A DNA stretch of 64,000 nt from Leptobrachium leishanense (Eukaryota; Chordata; Amphibia; Anura; Megophryidae): NCBI GenBank assembly GCA_009667805.1, contig CM019063.1, forward strand, positions 196,024,954 to 196,088,953, in the 5' to 3' direction. Positions 32,455 to 44,295 of this stretch are shown here, one piece after another. The first letter of the stretch is position 1; every line of letters starts with the position of its first letter. The position numbers and the translations under genes were made by a program. The notes under the pieces were generated by a model that was given only the letters and a program-made list of their open reading frames with translations, searched no databases and was not told the origin of the DNA.

Positions 32455-34698
32455 TTTTTTTTTGTATTTCAAAATTTTTATTTTGCAATAAACAAAAGGT
32501 CACAAACCGACCAGTCAGATGGCCTCACAGGGCCAAATGTGATACTCACAAAGCAAGCACAGAAAACATAAGGGAACTACAGAAAATCGAAAAAGAATGG
32601 GGGGGGGGTGTAGAAACTCGTCATCCTGCAAAAACAAAAGAGAGTGATGGAGTTCGCTGATGGGGCACCAAGGAAACAAACAAAACCAAAAGAGAAAAAA
32701 AAAAAAAGGGGGGGTAGTGAGGGACTGCCAAACATATCGTGGCATTCCTGGCTCGCCCCAGCAACCTAAAGGGAACCGAGGGCCATGGAAGGGGCCGCGT
32801 GGCCAGGAGACCTGGGGCCAAAAGGGTGTACAGAGCCTAGGTAGCCACCCTAGCGGCTCTCCCAGGCTGCCTCCAAATGTCCCACACCAAAAAAAAAAAA
32901 AGGGGGGGGTGGGGAGTCCCAGTGCTCCAACAGATGAACAACATTAAACCCACAGAATCGGCAAGCAGGACCATAAAATCGTTCAGGAGTACATAAAGAG
33001 GGGAAACAAAAATTAAAAGGGTGGGAACACAGATCAGACCTGTATGAGAATCACATCTAATCACAAACATCAAAACACGTCCTCAAGTTGCATCAAAATA
33101 AAGCAAAAGTCCTCAGATAATAACGGTATCCCAGAATGATGGGGGGGGGGGGGGATCTCACACAAAGTTGCTGAGAAAAGAAAAAAAAAAAAAAAAAAAA
33201 TTGAGAGTCCACAACACAGGAAAAAATGGGGGCGGGGGGGGTCTCATCGAAAAAAGGAAAAACTCTGCATGTTAAGGGGTGAATAACAGTGGGGGTGAAA
33301 AAACACAGCAACGGTGATAAAGGGTCTCATCAAATAGCAGGAGGGATGTCATCATGGAGGGGGTCATTTCTCAGAGAAGGTGGGGGGAATAAAACATCAG
33401 CCTCAGACATTGCAAGGGTAACAGACGGTCTGGGGGAAAAGTACATCAGTCAGCCTGGGTCCCGCAACTGATCCTGTGAGGCTGGCAGAGCACCTGTATG
33501 CACCAGGCGAGACACCAGAGCTCGCGCTTCATCAAGGGTCGTCGCTGTGAGGGACCCACCTTTAGAAGACACAAGGAGAGAGCCCGAAGATCCCCAGCGG
33601 TAGCGGACATCGTGCAAGCGCAACAAGGCGGTGACCTCCCTATAGCGTCTACGGGCTGCCAGCATTAAAAAAGGCAGATCTCGGAAGATGGTGATTGTAT
33701 CAGCATCGTGATTTACCCGGAAAGCAGGGCTGACGGCCTGCAGGATACGGGAATGAGAGGTCACATCTCGGAGCACCAGAAGGACGTCTCGGGAGGCCAA
33801 CGCCGGTGCCGCAGCCACCTTCCGAAGGCGCATGACCGACAAAACAGGTGACCCTGTGACATCGGTAGGGGTCTGCAGGATTCGGGCCACCAAGCCAACC
33901 GCATACTGGAAAAGCCCCTCCTCGGCTATATTCTCAGGAATCCCCCGAAGTCGCAGATTTCTCCGTCGGTGCCTAGATTCCAGGGCCAACACTGCGGCGT
34001 TTAGGTGAGTAACCTGCTGTCGGAGATCCGCAACCTGGGCATCCATCGCTACCTGCACCCCCTCCACCTTTAGGGTACGGGCATCCACGTCGTCAATACG
34101 GGACTGGAGCGTCACCACGGCAACGAACCTCCTGAAGATCCTGGCGCCAAAGACCACGGAATTCCTCCATGACCGTGCGCAGGGTAGTCTCCGTCAGCAG
34201 CGGCGCCGAGTCCAGCGGCAGCACTCCGCTCTCCCCCGAGCACGAAGACGTAGGCCGGAAAGTAACATCTGAGGGTTCAGGACAGGTGAGTATCTCTGTG
34301 CCCCGGCTCCGCGTCCCTCCACCGGAGCTCAGACCCAACGACTGTCGGATGTCTGTGAGGCCGGAGCCTCCCGCCTCCACATTCTTCACGGACTTCTTCC
34401 CCATGTGTGCAGACGTCAGCCTGTATTGTCGAGGACGGAGCTGCGGGGGTATTGTGTGGGCCGCAAGATGGCCGCCGTCGGCAGCACACCACAGAGTGGG
34501 AAGACCCAGAGCCGCTCACCGGATCGTCGCCGCCGCCTCCAAACCGAGCAAGCAGGAACCCCAGACTGTCCGTCAGCAGATCGAGGAGAGGGTGCCAGGG
34601 ATGTATGTCAGAATGGCCCCAAATCCTTGGTTTCAGACAGCACTGACGGAGCTCATGAAAATGGCGACCTCTCTCCTCGGCGTCCAGACACGCCCCCC
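32455..34698 (-). mobile_element. ORF1-only L1 derivative nested in L1-B
   Basis: Exact 14-bp target duplication GACTATGACATTTT at 32441-32454 and 34699-34712. On its strand the element starts GGGGGGCGTGTC, encodes an ORF1 protein (33450-34404), and then has about 1 kb of 3' UTR and an A-tail (T-run near 32455). There is no ORF2, so it must borrow reverse transcriptase. This is the organisation of mammalian HAL1 elements, reached independently here by inference. It splits L1-B exactly between its ORF1 and ORF2. Confidence 0.82.
33450..34404 (-). pseudogene. ORF1 of the L1 derivative, one frameshift
   Basis: ATG at 34404-34402 ('MGKKSVKNVEAGG'). A Ser/Gly/Pro-rich N-terminus runs to about 34130. 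After one frame change a long frame reaches 33450, with a heptad-like coiled coil ('VADLRQQVTHLNAAVLALE'), the RRM start 'RRRNLRLRGIPENI', and the C-terminal domain with 'YRWGSSGSLLV'. About 315 residues. The protein family is clear. Only one lesion was found, so decay is modest. Confidence 0.75.
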
Positions 34699-34813
34699 GA
34701 CTATGACATTTTGATTACTCATACTGGTTACTTTTTCGGTCGCAGAGTGCTAAGAGAGGGACCGACCCTGCTAGGTAACCTATGTCTGAACACTGTTTTT
34801 TGTACTTCTCAAT

Positions 34814-37114
34814 ATGAGCAACTCTAATCTGAAACTATATTCTCATAACGTAAAGGGATTGAATATGCCCCATAAAAGACACACTCTTTATACAGAACTA
34901 AAGAAACAAAACCCAGACATTGTATGTCTCCAAGAAACTCATTTCTGTCGCCTCTCACATCCGAATTTATATCTTCCAAATTATTTGGTTCAATACCATG
35001 CGACCTCTCCTACTAAATCACGAGGGGTTTCCTTCCTTATCCATAACAGAGTATCTTTTGACTTGCATAGAGTAATTCGGGATACGAAAGGCCGTTTTTT
35101 AATCATTGTATGTTCCTTGAACCATGTTCTGTATACCATTGCTAACCTTTACTGTCCCAATACAGGTCAATGTTCCTTTTTACGACACGCTTTAGGAAAG
35201 ATCTCTCAGGTACAAATGGGCCACCTGGTTCTCTGCGGGGACTTCAATCTATCATTTGACAGAGGTAGGCCCTCTGGATCTCCCCAAAAGGCTACTAGGA
35301 CTGCTCTCAACCTTCTGTCTGAACACCATTTACACGATACATGGAGACTATTTCACCCCAACGAAGTAGACTACTCCTACTATTCCCTTACACATCACAC
35401 ATATTCCAGGATAGACTACATATATACCCATAACTCCGCCCTTCCATTAGTGTCTGACTGCGACATTGGTTTAATTACTTGGTCGGATCATGCTCCTCTT
35501 TTACTGACACTCTCAGGCTCCCATACTGCATTTGGCAAATCCCCATGGCGATTGAATGAATCTATACTGTCTCACCCTGAGGCCAGTGCGGAACTTAGGG
35601 AGGCCTTAACCCACTATTTCAGAGAAAATACATCTCCAGAAGTTTCTCCAGTAACTCTATGGCAAGCTCATAAAGCGGTCATAAGGGGAATCCTCATTAA
35701 ATGGGGTGCTTGACTTAAACGAGAAGGCCAAAAACATAAACTGAACCTATTGAAAGACATTGACAGGATTTCCTCTTTACATAAAGTCTCCCCTACCCCA
35801 CTCTTAACAGACCAATTAAAATCCCTGAAATCGGAATTAGAAGACCTCCATAAAAAGGAATATGCTTGGCATGCGAGACGCCTTAATGCTAAATTTTACT
35901 TATATGGGAATAAAACAGGCCGTCTTCTTGCTCACAGGTTGAGGGGCCGTCTGGTGCGAACTAAAATTGCCAAACTTCAGATTACCTCGAACTCCCATGT
36001 ACACCAACCCCAGCAAATAGCAAACAAATTTGCTGAATACTACGCCCAATTGTATAACCTTCGCTCAGATGCATCCACACCGCAACCTTCTCTAACTGGA
36101 ATATTTACATATCTGACGTCGATCAATCTCCCTCAACTTTCTGATTCCTATCATGATATATTGACGACCCCAATTACCGCCCTGGAACTCATGAAAGTCC
36201 TCTTGTCCCTGCCCTCTCATAAATCTCCTGGCCCAGACGGATTCTCCTCTAAATACTACACAACTTTTGCAGACAATTTAACTCCACACATGCTGACATT
36301 GTTTAATTGGATGTTCGAATCTGGTACAGCCCCTCCTGACCTTTTAAAAGCCACGATTGTCACTATCCCTAAAGAAGGTAAAAACCCTGAGTTATGTTCC
36401 AATTATCGCCCCATATCTCTCCTAAACGTGGATATTAAGATTTATGCAAAAATATTGGCCAACAGAATGACACCATTGCTTCCTGACTTGGTGTCAGATG
36501 ATCAGGTGGGGTTCATTTTGGGCCGACGGGGCACCGACAATACAATTAGGCTTCTTAATGTACTGGACTGCGTTGCTAGGGACTCTTCCCCTTGCCTTCT
36601 CCTGTCTCTAGATGCTGGGAAAGCATTTGACAGACTCAACTGGCTGTTTTTGAGACCTGTCCTCCTTAAATTTAATCTTCCATTGCCTTTTATCTCGGCT
36701 ATTTTCGCCCTATACTCCTCTCCCACTGCACAAGTATTAAATGCGGGTTTCCTTTCGGAAACCTTTACCATAACGAATGGCACACGTCAGGGATGCCCAC
36801 TTTCACCCCTCCTATATGCCTTGGCATTGGAACCGTTAGCACAAGCTATTAGAGCTAATTCGGAGATAGAAGGAGTTTCGAGTGGACCTAGAGAAAATAA
36901 AATTAGTCTGTTTGCTGACGACATTTTACTCACCCTGTCTAATCCCATGTCATCATTACCCCATCTCCACGAATCTTTATCTCAATATAGCAGAGTTTCC
37001 TATCATAAAATAAATCTGTCTAAAACACAGGCCCTAGATACACATCTCTCTCAAGACCGCCTCCTTTTAAGAACAACATATCAATATGACTGGCGAGATA
37101 CTTTTCTCACCTAG
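34814..37114 (+). pseudogene. L1-B ORF2 endonuclease and reverse transcriptase, one internal stop
   Basis: A single frame, interrupted only by TGA at 35711-35713. The endonuclease (34814-35510) keeps Asn in 'HNVKGLN', Glu in 'CLQETHF', D-x-N in 'CGDFNLSFD' and 'WSDHAPL'. The reverse transcriptase keeps 'SHKSPGPDGF', 'NYRPISLLNVDIKIYAKILA', 'DQVGFILGRRGTDN', 'LSLDAGKAFDRLNW', 'NGTRQGCPLSPLLY' and the catalytic box 'FADDILLTLS' at about 36911-36940. The frame then closes at 37112-37114. Target-primed reverse transcription is the family's mechanism. Confidence 0.87.
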
Positions 37115-37143
37115 GGATAAAAATTTCGTTCTCACGTATCACT

Positions 37144-38578
37144 ATGTATAAACTTAATTACTCCACAATGTTACCAATGATACGAGATTTATGTTCCAAG
37201 TGGACACGACTAGAATTTTCCTGGTTGGGGAGAATAGCAGTTATTAAAATGTCCATCTTACCTAAAATTTTATACATATTTCGAGCTTTACCCCTTTCCC
37301 CACATCCGTCCTTCTTTAAATCTATTCAGGAGGTTATTAACCAATTTGTCTGGAAAAAGAAAAAACCCCGGGTCAGTTTCCAGGTCCTCACTACTTCAGT
37401 GCCACATGGTGGACTGGGACTCCCCAACATTACGCTATACTACAAAGCAGCTCTTATGGCCCTGCTGGGAACTGCGATATCATCTGCCTCTGCCCCACAG
37501 TGGACGATGCCTATTCACCCCACTTTCTCTCCCTTTGAACTAACCGATGTGATCTGGCTCCCGAAACACACCCGACCTTCCCTACCTGTTCTTCTACCTC
37601 TAGCGACTTTACTCCTACGCACCTAGGACGCAGTTCGAAGCCGACTATGTCATTACCACCCTTTCCATCTAGCAACACCACTTACGACCTTATCACACAA
37701 AATTCACAACTTCGATGCCCGTCACTGGAAACCTCACGATATGTTGCACCTGGTAGACTTCTACTCTCCTACTGAATTTATGTCATATGACACATTAGCT
37801 AGACGCTACGACTTTACACGCCCCTCCAGTTCTCTTATTTGCAAGTTAAAACATTCCTGTCGACATATGACATGGTAAGCCCAGGAAAGATCTCCATACT
37901 GGCCTTATCCCTCTTTGAGGCTTACTGTATCAAACCCTACGTACCTGCCAGACTCCTCTCATTATGTTATAAACTCCTGACAGCCCGGCCCCCAACTGGA
38001 AGAATCGGTTCCAACTAAACTGGGAACGGGATCTAAACGTCAGTATTTCTTTAAGTGAATGGTCACGCTGTTTTCAGGGAGATAAAGGGAAGTTTAAAAG
38101 TGCCACGTTACATGAAGCTCGGAAAAAGCTTCTATACCGCTGGTATCTAACCCCCGACAGACTTAGCCACTTTTCTACCCCAAGCTCCTCTACCTGCTGG
38201 AGATGTTTGAAAGATAGGGGCTCTTTTATTCACGTTTGGTGGCATTGTCCTCCCTTGAATCAGCTATGGAGTGACATCGTGATTTTTGTGAACAAAATTC
38301 TGGGCACTACTCTCACTACTGATCCGATAGTGCTTTTACTACAAATATTCCCTACGGATATATCGGTCGCCCAACGGAAACTAATGGCCCATATTCTTTC
38401 ATCAGCTTATACCCTTATAGCGTCCCACTGGCGTACCCCATCACTCCCTACTGTAAAGGACATCCGCCGCAGAGTAGGCGAAATTCGCTCGCTAGACGCG
38501 ATGGCGGCCTGGACCTCAGGAGTCCCTTACTCAACGAGAAACCACTGGTATCTCTGGGATACACATTTTTGTACCTAA
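37144..38578 (+). pseudogene. L1-B ORF2 C-terminal part, frameshifted
   Basis: After a frame change, 37144-37626 continues ORF2 ('CSKWTRLEFSWLGRIAVIKM'). After further lesions, 38207-38578 and the bases just upstream hold the Cys-rich knuckle ('CWRCLKDRGSFIHVWWHCP') and the C-terminus. Confidence 0.78.
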
Positions 38579-38905
38579 ACTGTTAATAGATATGATAGGT
38601 TATATTCGAACCCATTGTTGTTCTCTCCGGTAGAAATCTATACTCTCCCTCCCCCCTCTCCCTTTCCTTTTTTTTTTTTTTTTTTTCCCTCCACCTTGCC
38701 CTCCCTGATTTTATTTCCTTTCAATTGAAGTGGTGTTCATACCATTATACAGAATGAGGGACACTCGACTCAGAGGGGTCCTCGTCTTATTGTAAACTTG
38801 TGTAATTGTTTTGATATGTTCCATCATACTGACCGGCGATGTGTGTAATATTGTTTTCTCTTTTCTTTTTTGAAAATTCTAATAAACTCTTTATACAAAA
38901 AAAAA

Positions 38906-39246
38906 CAAACCACTTAATATTTAAAAAAAAAGGTAGATCTGCCTTTATGTGGTACACATGTATATAATTAGTTCACCATTATTTTAGTAGACCATAGCAG
39001 TAGAATAGAACAATCACATATAGCTATTGCTTTAACAGAATAATGCCATTCCATTGATTTTTATTTTTATAAAAGTCGTCTCAGCTGGCCAGATTGTGTT
39101 GCAAATGTCTGACTTTTCAAATGTTTAACGCAATGATTCTTGATATTTATGATGATGTTCTTCTCTTGCCACTTTTTATGGTAGCTACATTGTGCTGCGT
39201 TATTACTTTTTAGTAAATGATTATTCTCTTTCTGTATGGTTTTCAG
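38906..39246. other. 3' end of intron 6
   Basis: AT-rich sequence with nothing recognised. The exon 7 acceptor is GGTTTTCAG, with AG at 39245-39246. Confidence 0.6.
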
Positions 39247-39341
39247 GGCGGCCCATGCTATATGGGGAAACAGTATTGGTGAATATATGTGTGTAGACAG
39301 CTCAGCGTCCATGAACAAACTCAGCGAGCTGGTAATGAGAG
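39247..39341 (+). CDS. METTL17: METTL17 exon 7
   Basis: Its first base completes the split Trp codon of exon 6. It encodes 'AAHAIWGNSIGEYMCVDSS', which follows motif I; the acidic Asp of 'CVDSS' is the expected SAM-ribose contact of class I methyltransferases. Donor AGAG|GTGAGG leaves one base. Confidence 0.92.
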
Positions 39342-39693
39342 GTGAGGACGGCTCACTTTATGTCTTGAATAAGACGTCTGGGAAATTTTAACTTTGGCAT
39401 TTCTGTATTTCTCTGTTTTTAGGTTTAAATGGTTTATTTACAATTTCTCTCACTATATTTTGTGAAAATAAAGTTACAAATAACGAGTTCTCAGCTGCGT
39501 ATGCTACAGAGACTGCAAAAATAATAGCAATCTAGGAATGTACTAAACTGTATGAACTGTGTCAAATGATGTTTCTTATCATAAGCCTGTTCTAAAAGGT
39601 TGTGTTTATTATTTTTTTTTTTTTTTTTTTAAACCGCTCTATAGAACAAGTTTCTTTATGTATTTATTCATAGCAAGTATGTTTTTTTGGCAG

Positions 39694-39764
39694 GAGGAAC
39701 AGAGACCGGGGATTTGCATATCTCTGGAGTTTATTTTCGTCAGTTTCTGCCAGTATCTCCCAAG
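39694..39764 (+). CDS. METTL17: METTL17 exon 8
   Basis: Acceptor TTTTTTTGGCAG; ends on a codon boundary at CCCAAG|GTAAGC. It encodes 'GVYFRQFLPVSPK', a near-invariant METTL17 block. Confidence 0.92.
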
Positions 39765-40205
39765 GTAAGCAATGTCCTGAAACTTAAGTCCTATAGTTCA
39801 GATTTTTTTTTTTTTTTAGTGCCGTGTCATGCAGGTGTGCCATGCAAATTTTCTGTGCAATGGCAAAATTAGGGATGTGAGTACCTGGCCAGTAAATGTA
39901 CTCTTACCAACTCCTGGAGAGTACTGCTATATGTAAGAGAACTGTAATGTGTAGGTAATGCTATACGAGCACATGCTGGCTCTGTAGTTAAACTAGTCTC
40001 TAATACAGAGTTCTTCTTCTTTCTTTTTTTTTTCCTTTGTGAATCTGCTTAACAGGTAAGAGTTGCAGATACTCTCCTTTTTATACCGTTCTGATCTAAT
40101 GAATGAATAGTAAGTCCCATAAATGGTCTTTGTTTATAAACTTGCTTATTTTCACTTGATATTCAAGGAAAGTTGCATGTGAGAACAGTGCTATCTGCAT
40201 TAAGC
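39765..40205. other. Intron 8, nothing recognised
   Basis: AT-rich intron sequence with T and C homopolymer runs. Confidence 0.5.
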
Positions 40206-40762
40206 GATTAATTGTGGAACATAAATGCCCTGTTAGAAGGGAATCAGTGCTTCCTTCAACTTGTGTCCCCCCCCCCCCTTTCGTGGGCCTTCTTTGCTGT
40301 ATTTTTATGTGCACCTCAAGTATTGGTTACAGTTTTGGCAAATCAGCGACTACTCTCCTCCATTTGGTGGTATATCCCAAACCACCAATGGAAATCAAGT
40401 AGAAGTTGATTTTATACCTCAAATAAACCAGCTTTGATTTTAACCAACCCTGGTCCTGCTTCTGTGGAGCGGAGGAGGGGATCAAATGCTACTGGGAGAT
40501 CCCCCAGAGAGTGTACCCCTTTTTTCATTACCACACTTCCACCTTGATATGCTGCACTATGGTACCTCTGTTTTATTTGAGGCAGGCATAAAAGTACAGC
40601 AACGAAGGCCCATAAGAAGGGGGGAACAAAGGGGACACAAGTTTGAAGGAAGCACTGATTCCTCCACATTACCTTCTACTTGATTTCCATTGGTGGTTTG
40701 GGATATACCACCGAGTGGAGGAGAGTAATTGCTGATTTGCCAAAACTGGAACCAATACTTAG
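40206..40762. repeat. Rearranged inverted-repeat element
   Basis: Segment 40246-40310 (CAGTGCTTCCTTCAACTTGTG onward) is complementary to 40585-40665, and 40322-40401 (ATTGGTTACAGTTTTGGC onward) is complementary to 40680-40762. The two arm pairs occur in the same order on each side, not mirrored, so a simple hairpin does not form. This is probably two overlapping MITE copies or an internal inversion. Confidence 0.55.
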
Positions 40763-41002
40763 TCCAACATTGTGTTGGTTTCACACACAAGGGCTTTACA
40801 ATATACCTGTATATACTGTATATCTGTTTCACTAATTGCAATTTTTTTATCTTGCTGTGATAAAAACCACCACTAGGTGGCGCCAGAGATAGACTTTCCC
40901 CTTTTATTAATGCCCTGTTAGACTTGGTGTTGCTGATATTGGAACAATAGTGCCTACAATACCCAAAAGACACAACAAATATATATGAGGAAAAACAATT
41001 AT

Positions 41003-41197
41003 TCCCAGCCCACTCAGAATTGCATATCCAATTGTAATCTTATGTCACTTGCAGAAAACTGAGACCCTACCATTCAAATATAAGTATTTTCCATCTCTTA
41101 TAATTTATTTTATTATAGAAAAGTGATCTTTATACAAAACATATTGCAAGTGACATAAGATCACAATTGGATATGCAATTCTAAGTGCGTGGGAATT
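41003..41197. mobile_element. Short palindromic MITE
   Basis: Arms of about 50 bp: 41003-41055 (TCAGAATTGCATATCCAATTG ... TATGTCACTTGCA) and its complement 41143-41197, with a loop of about 88 bp. No coding capacity. The target duplication is not clear. Confidence 0.6.
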
Positions 41198-41478
41198 TTT
41201 TTTTTCTTCTCATTTTCACCTGATTTTAATTGAGCCAATAACTAAGATTTTCAGGACCGTGAGGTTAGCTAAATTGCAAAACATACACAATCGCAGGAAC
41301 ATACTATTTCATTCAAAATATTTGAGTATATTCTGATGGATACCATCCTTTCAGACTTTGGAAAAAAGAGATTTGTGACATGGAAGGTGGGTAGAAGAAG
41401 GGTGGGTAATTTATTTATTTTTTTAAAATTTTTGTGCACGCATTCTAACTCGTGTTCTGAATTGTTTACTTTGTTCAG

Positions 41479-41586
41479 GTGCAGTTTGATCTTGTTGTTT
41501 CTGCATACTCTCTCAATGAGCTTCCTAGCATGGCTGAGCGGGAGAAGTCTATTCAAACTCTGTGGAGGAAAACTGGAGGTTTCCTG
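41479..41586 (+). CDS. METTL17: METTL17 exon 9
   Basis: Exactly 36 codons, in phase at both ends (TTCAG|GTG ... CTG|GTAAAT). It encodes '[15 protein letters not shown]' and '[10 protein letters not shown]', which correspond to strand 4 and the following helix of the methyltransferase core. Confidence 0.93.
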
Positions 41587-41623
41587 GTAAATTACCTCTT
41601 TAGCCCTACACTCTCTTCTCGAA

Positions 41624-41926
41624 CAGTGGTTCCCAACCGCAGTCCTCATGTACCCCCCACAGGCCAGGTTTGCCAGATATCCGAAGCACAGGTAAATGAT
41701 TTGCTGCTCAGTGATTGCAGGATTCAGTCTGCATTTTTCCAAGGCAATCCTTAAAACCTGGCCTGTTGGGGGTACTTGAGGACCGGTTTTATGGATTGCC
41801 TTGGAGAAATACAGACTGAATCCTGCAATCACTGAGCAGCAAATCCTATCACCTGTGCTGTGCTTCAGATATCTGGAAAACCTGGCCTGTTGGGGGAACT
41901 TGAAGACCGCAGTTTGGAACCACTGC
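41624..41926. mobile_element. hAT MITE, CAGTGGTTCCCAACC type
   Basis: Ends CAGTGGTTCCCAACCGCAGTCCTCA and the complement of CAGTGGTTCCAAACTGCGGTCTTCA. The interior is one large palindrome around GATTGCAGGATTCAGTCTG. Flanks TTCTCGAA / TTCTAGAA look like an 8-bp target duplication with one change. Confidence 0.7.
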
Positions 41927-42060
41927 TTCTAGAAGATCATCAACCGAAGGAGAAAATGCTGTATCTGATTCCTTCATTTGAACTTTTTATTCAGCTCATC
42001 TTCCTCTGTGAATCTTCTTTTCTATAACCATCTTCTGCCTGTTTGACCACCTTCTCTCAG

Positions 42061-42129
42061 GTGCTGGTGGAGAATGGTACGATGGAAGGACTTCGGCTTC
42101 TGATGGAGGCTCGTGAAACAGTGTTAAGA
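42061..42129 (+). CDS. METTL17: METTL17 exon 10
   Basis: 23 codons in phase 0 at both ends. It encodes 'VLVENGTMEGLRLLMEAR', the conserved 'VLVENGT' strand-and-turn of the core. Confidence 0.92.
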
Positions 42130-42225
42130 GTAAGTCTTCATTATACATTTGTTTTTAAAGGTTGATCACTGTGCCAATACTATTGGACACTCCATGTTTA
42201 TTTTTTAACACCTATGTTATAGGTC

Positions 42226-42530
42226 AGTGGTTCCCAACTGAGCTGCGGGGAGGTCGCGGCTGAGTGCCATTCTAATCTGTAACGCTTTCACCCCCAGCTA
42301 CTGCAGAGACAGGGAAGGAAAGAAATCCATACACAGAGGGAAAAAAAGACAGCAGAGAGAGACAACAAATAAAGCACACTTTCGTCTGCCACTATAGAGC
42401 GAAACACATGCACGCACACACATTGCAAATAAAGCCAAGGTGTCAGGGAGTACAGTTTTGTACACAATCAAAAGGGCACTTGGAAACTGAAGGAGACTTT
42501 GACAGGAAGAAGTCAGGCAGATAAAAAAAA
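42226..42530. mobile_element. Possible hAT-type end fragment
   Basis: Begins CAGTGGTTCCCAACTGAGC, similar to the element at 41624, but no matching right end was found. The rest is unrecognised, with an AG/AC-rich stretch. Confidence 0.3.
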
Positions 42531-42544
42531 AACCATATCAGAAT

Positions 42545-43105
42545 CAAGGACCAGTTGTCGAAGAGTCAACATCTTGCGTGGCAGTTGGTTCACAGGACAT
42601 CGGCTACAAGCACAGCTTAAACACTGGTCGACGTAAGCAAGTCTGTTTCAGTCTGTGAGCGTGATGGTCTGGGATCTTTTGCTGGATCTAGAGTCAGCGA
42701 TGTGCACAGAGTGAGTTTCACCCAAAATTACTACCACCGCATTTTTCACTTTCATGCAATACCTCTGGTGTATGCCTAGTTGGTCATGGGTTCATTCTGC
42801 AGCAATGCAATAAACCAAAACATACCTCCAGGCTGTGTCAGAACTACCTTTAGAAGAAAAGAGCAAAACGAATGGAATGGCCAGCACAATCTCCAGACTT
42901 AAACCTCATCGAGCTGGTTTGGGATGAGCTGGACAGAAGGGTGAAAGCAAAGCAAGCTGAAAATGCAACACATTTGTGGGAGCTTCTGCAACAGTGCTGG
43001 GAAGAACTTTCTGAACAATATTTGATTTTCCGTTTTAGAAAGCATGCAATGATAGTGTTCTGTTGTTACTCCTGCAAAGGTGGCTACTTTGAGCAAAAAA
43101 ATTAA
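42545..43105 (+). pseudogene. Tc1/mariner transposase fragment
   Basis: The best part, 42872-43105, encodes 'WPAQSPDLNLIELVWDELDRRVK' and 'THLWELLQQCWEELSEQYL', the C-terminal catalytic Glu region of Tc1 transposases. Weaker matches extend upstream to about 42545 in several frames. No inverted repeats were found. It is a different subfamily from the two larger Tc1 elements in this window. Confidence 0.75.
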
Positions 43106-43319
43106 ATTCGATTTAGAGGATTTTCTTTAACAAAATTTAATCATTTTCTTTTGTTAGTTGTACAAGGAGACATTAAACTGTGTAAATTTCAATGAAAACT
43201 GGAAAATGGAGATGTTATAAAACATTTGGCAAATTATTGTAATTTCTTTGATCTGATTGACAGGTTTCTGGGCGAAGTTACAAAATGGGCATTAAAGCAC
43301 TTTTTTCCCAATAATACCT

Positions 43320-43963
43320 ACAATGTCAGTGCAACAGACGCGCTTATAAGTCTACCGCGGGGGAACCTGCGCAAACGCTGCGCGAGTTTACTGTACGTCG
43401 CGCGTCCTATACTTAACATTGTGAGCGCAAATGCGTTTGTGCGCTGGTATGCGGATGGTATTACAATCTATGCGCAGTTTATAACGCAAAGCCTTTGCGC
43501 GCATAATTTTAGCAACTCCTAAAAGCTGGTGTTAATGGCAAATTCTATCAACGTGGCCGAAACCAAATACACCAGCCCAAAAAAAATATATGCTGCAAAG
43601 TATAGTTACACATTCTACTCATACCAAACCGATAAAATGGAGAAGTTGTGTGTGCATTTACTATTGCTGCAGCATATATGTGCAGATTGACTTTGACAGG
43701 CGCAAAAACTTAACGTGAAACAATTGTGGTTCTTAATTCTGATTGGCTGAATCGCGTGAAAAGAAGTCTGCACACTGATTTCTGCACGCAACGTTGCTGC
43801 GCATTTTTGCGCGTCCGTTTTACACGCGTTATTTTTTGACGTATGAAAAAATGCGCGAGGATTGTAATACCAGCGTTGATTTATGCACCTTAACGTTTAA
43901 CGCTTCGCGCAAAAATTCATGCGTTGCGCGTGCGTTTTTGCGTGAAGAATGTAATCGGCCCCT
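43320..43963. other. CpG-rich repeat-like stretch in intron 10
   Basis: Two blocks rich in GCGC/CGCG (43330-43520 and 43740-43963) separated by AT-rich sequence. The right side ends GTGAAGAATGTAATCGGCCCCTA, the form of a MITE terminus, but no matching left terminus was found. Probably an eroded or truncated MITE. Confidence 0.35.
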
Positions 43964-44072
43964 AAGTATCAGATCTTCTGTATGACCAAATTTTATATAT
44001 TGTATGTTTAATATTATTAACATGCAGTTTTCATTGCATTGTATGTTTAATTAAACACTTATTTTTGTATAG

Positions 44073-44123
44073 CTACAGGACAAAGAAATTGTGGACAATC
44101 GCCCTGCACATGTATTTGCGCCT
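44073..44123 (+). CDS. METTL17: METTL17 exon 11
   Basis: 17 codons, in phase at both ends (TATAG|CTA ... CCT|GTGAGT). It encodes a short linker and 'PAHVFAP', the segment preceding the Cys-rich region. Confidence 0.85.
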
Positions 44124-44295
44124 GTGAGTATATGACCCTGTCCTTTTCTGTCTTTTTGTATTTGCGCGTGCTCTTGCTTTTGTGACATCTTATTTGATTT
44201 TGGGTTGGTCTGTGTTGCAGCCATTTCAATCGATGTAAACTCCAATGTCCTGCTACTGGTATTCTATTGCGTTTCCCTAAATTACAATCTGCTAA

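Larger units (their letters stand above)
30871..38905 (+). mobile_element. L1 retrotransposon copy B, near full length
   Basis: Starts GGGGGGCGGAGC at 30871 and ends with AATAAA (38880-38885) and an A-rich tail. The flanks AACAAGAAGCACTT / AACAAACCACTT are an imperfect target duplication. Order: 5' UTR, ORF1 (31020-31966), an inserted ORF1-only derivative (32455-34698), ORF2 (34814-38578). It lies in sense orientation inside METTL17 intron 6, so its polyadenylation signal could interfere with the host transcript. Confidence 0.85.
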
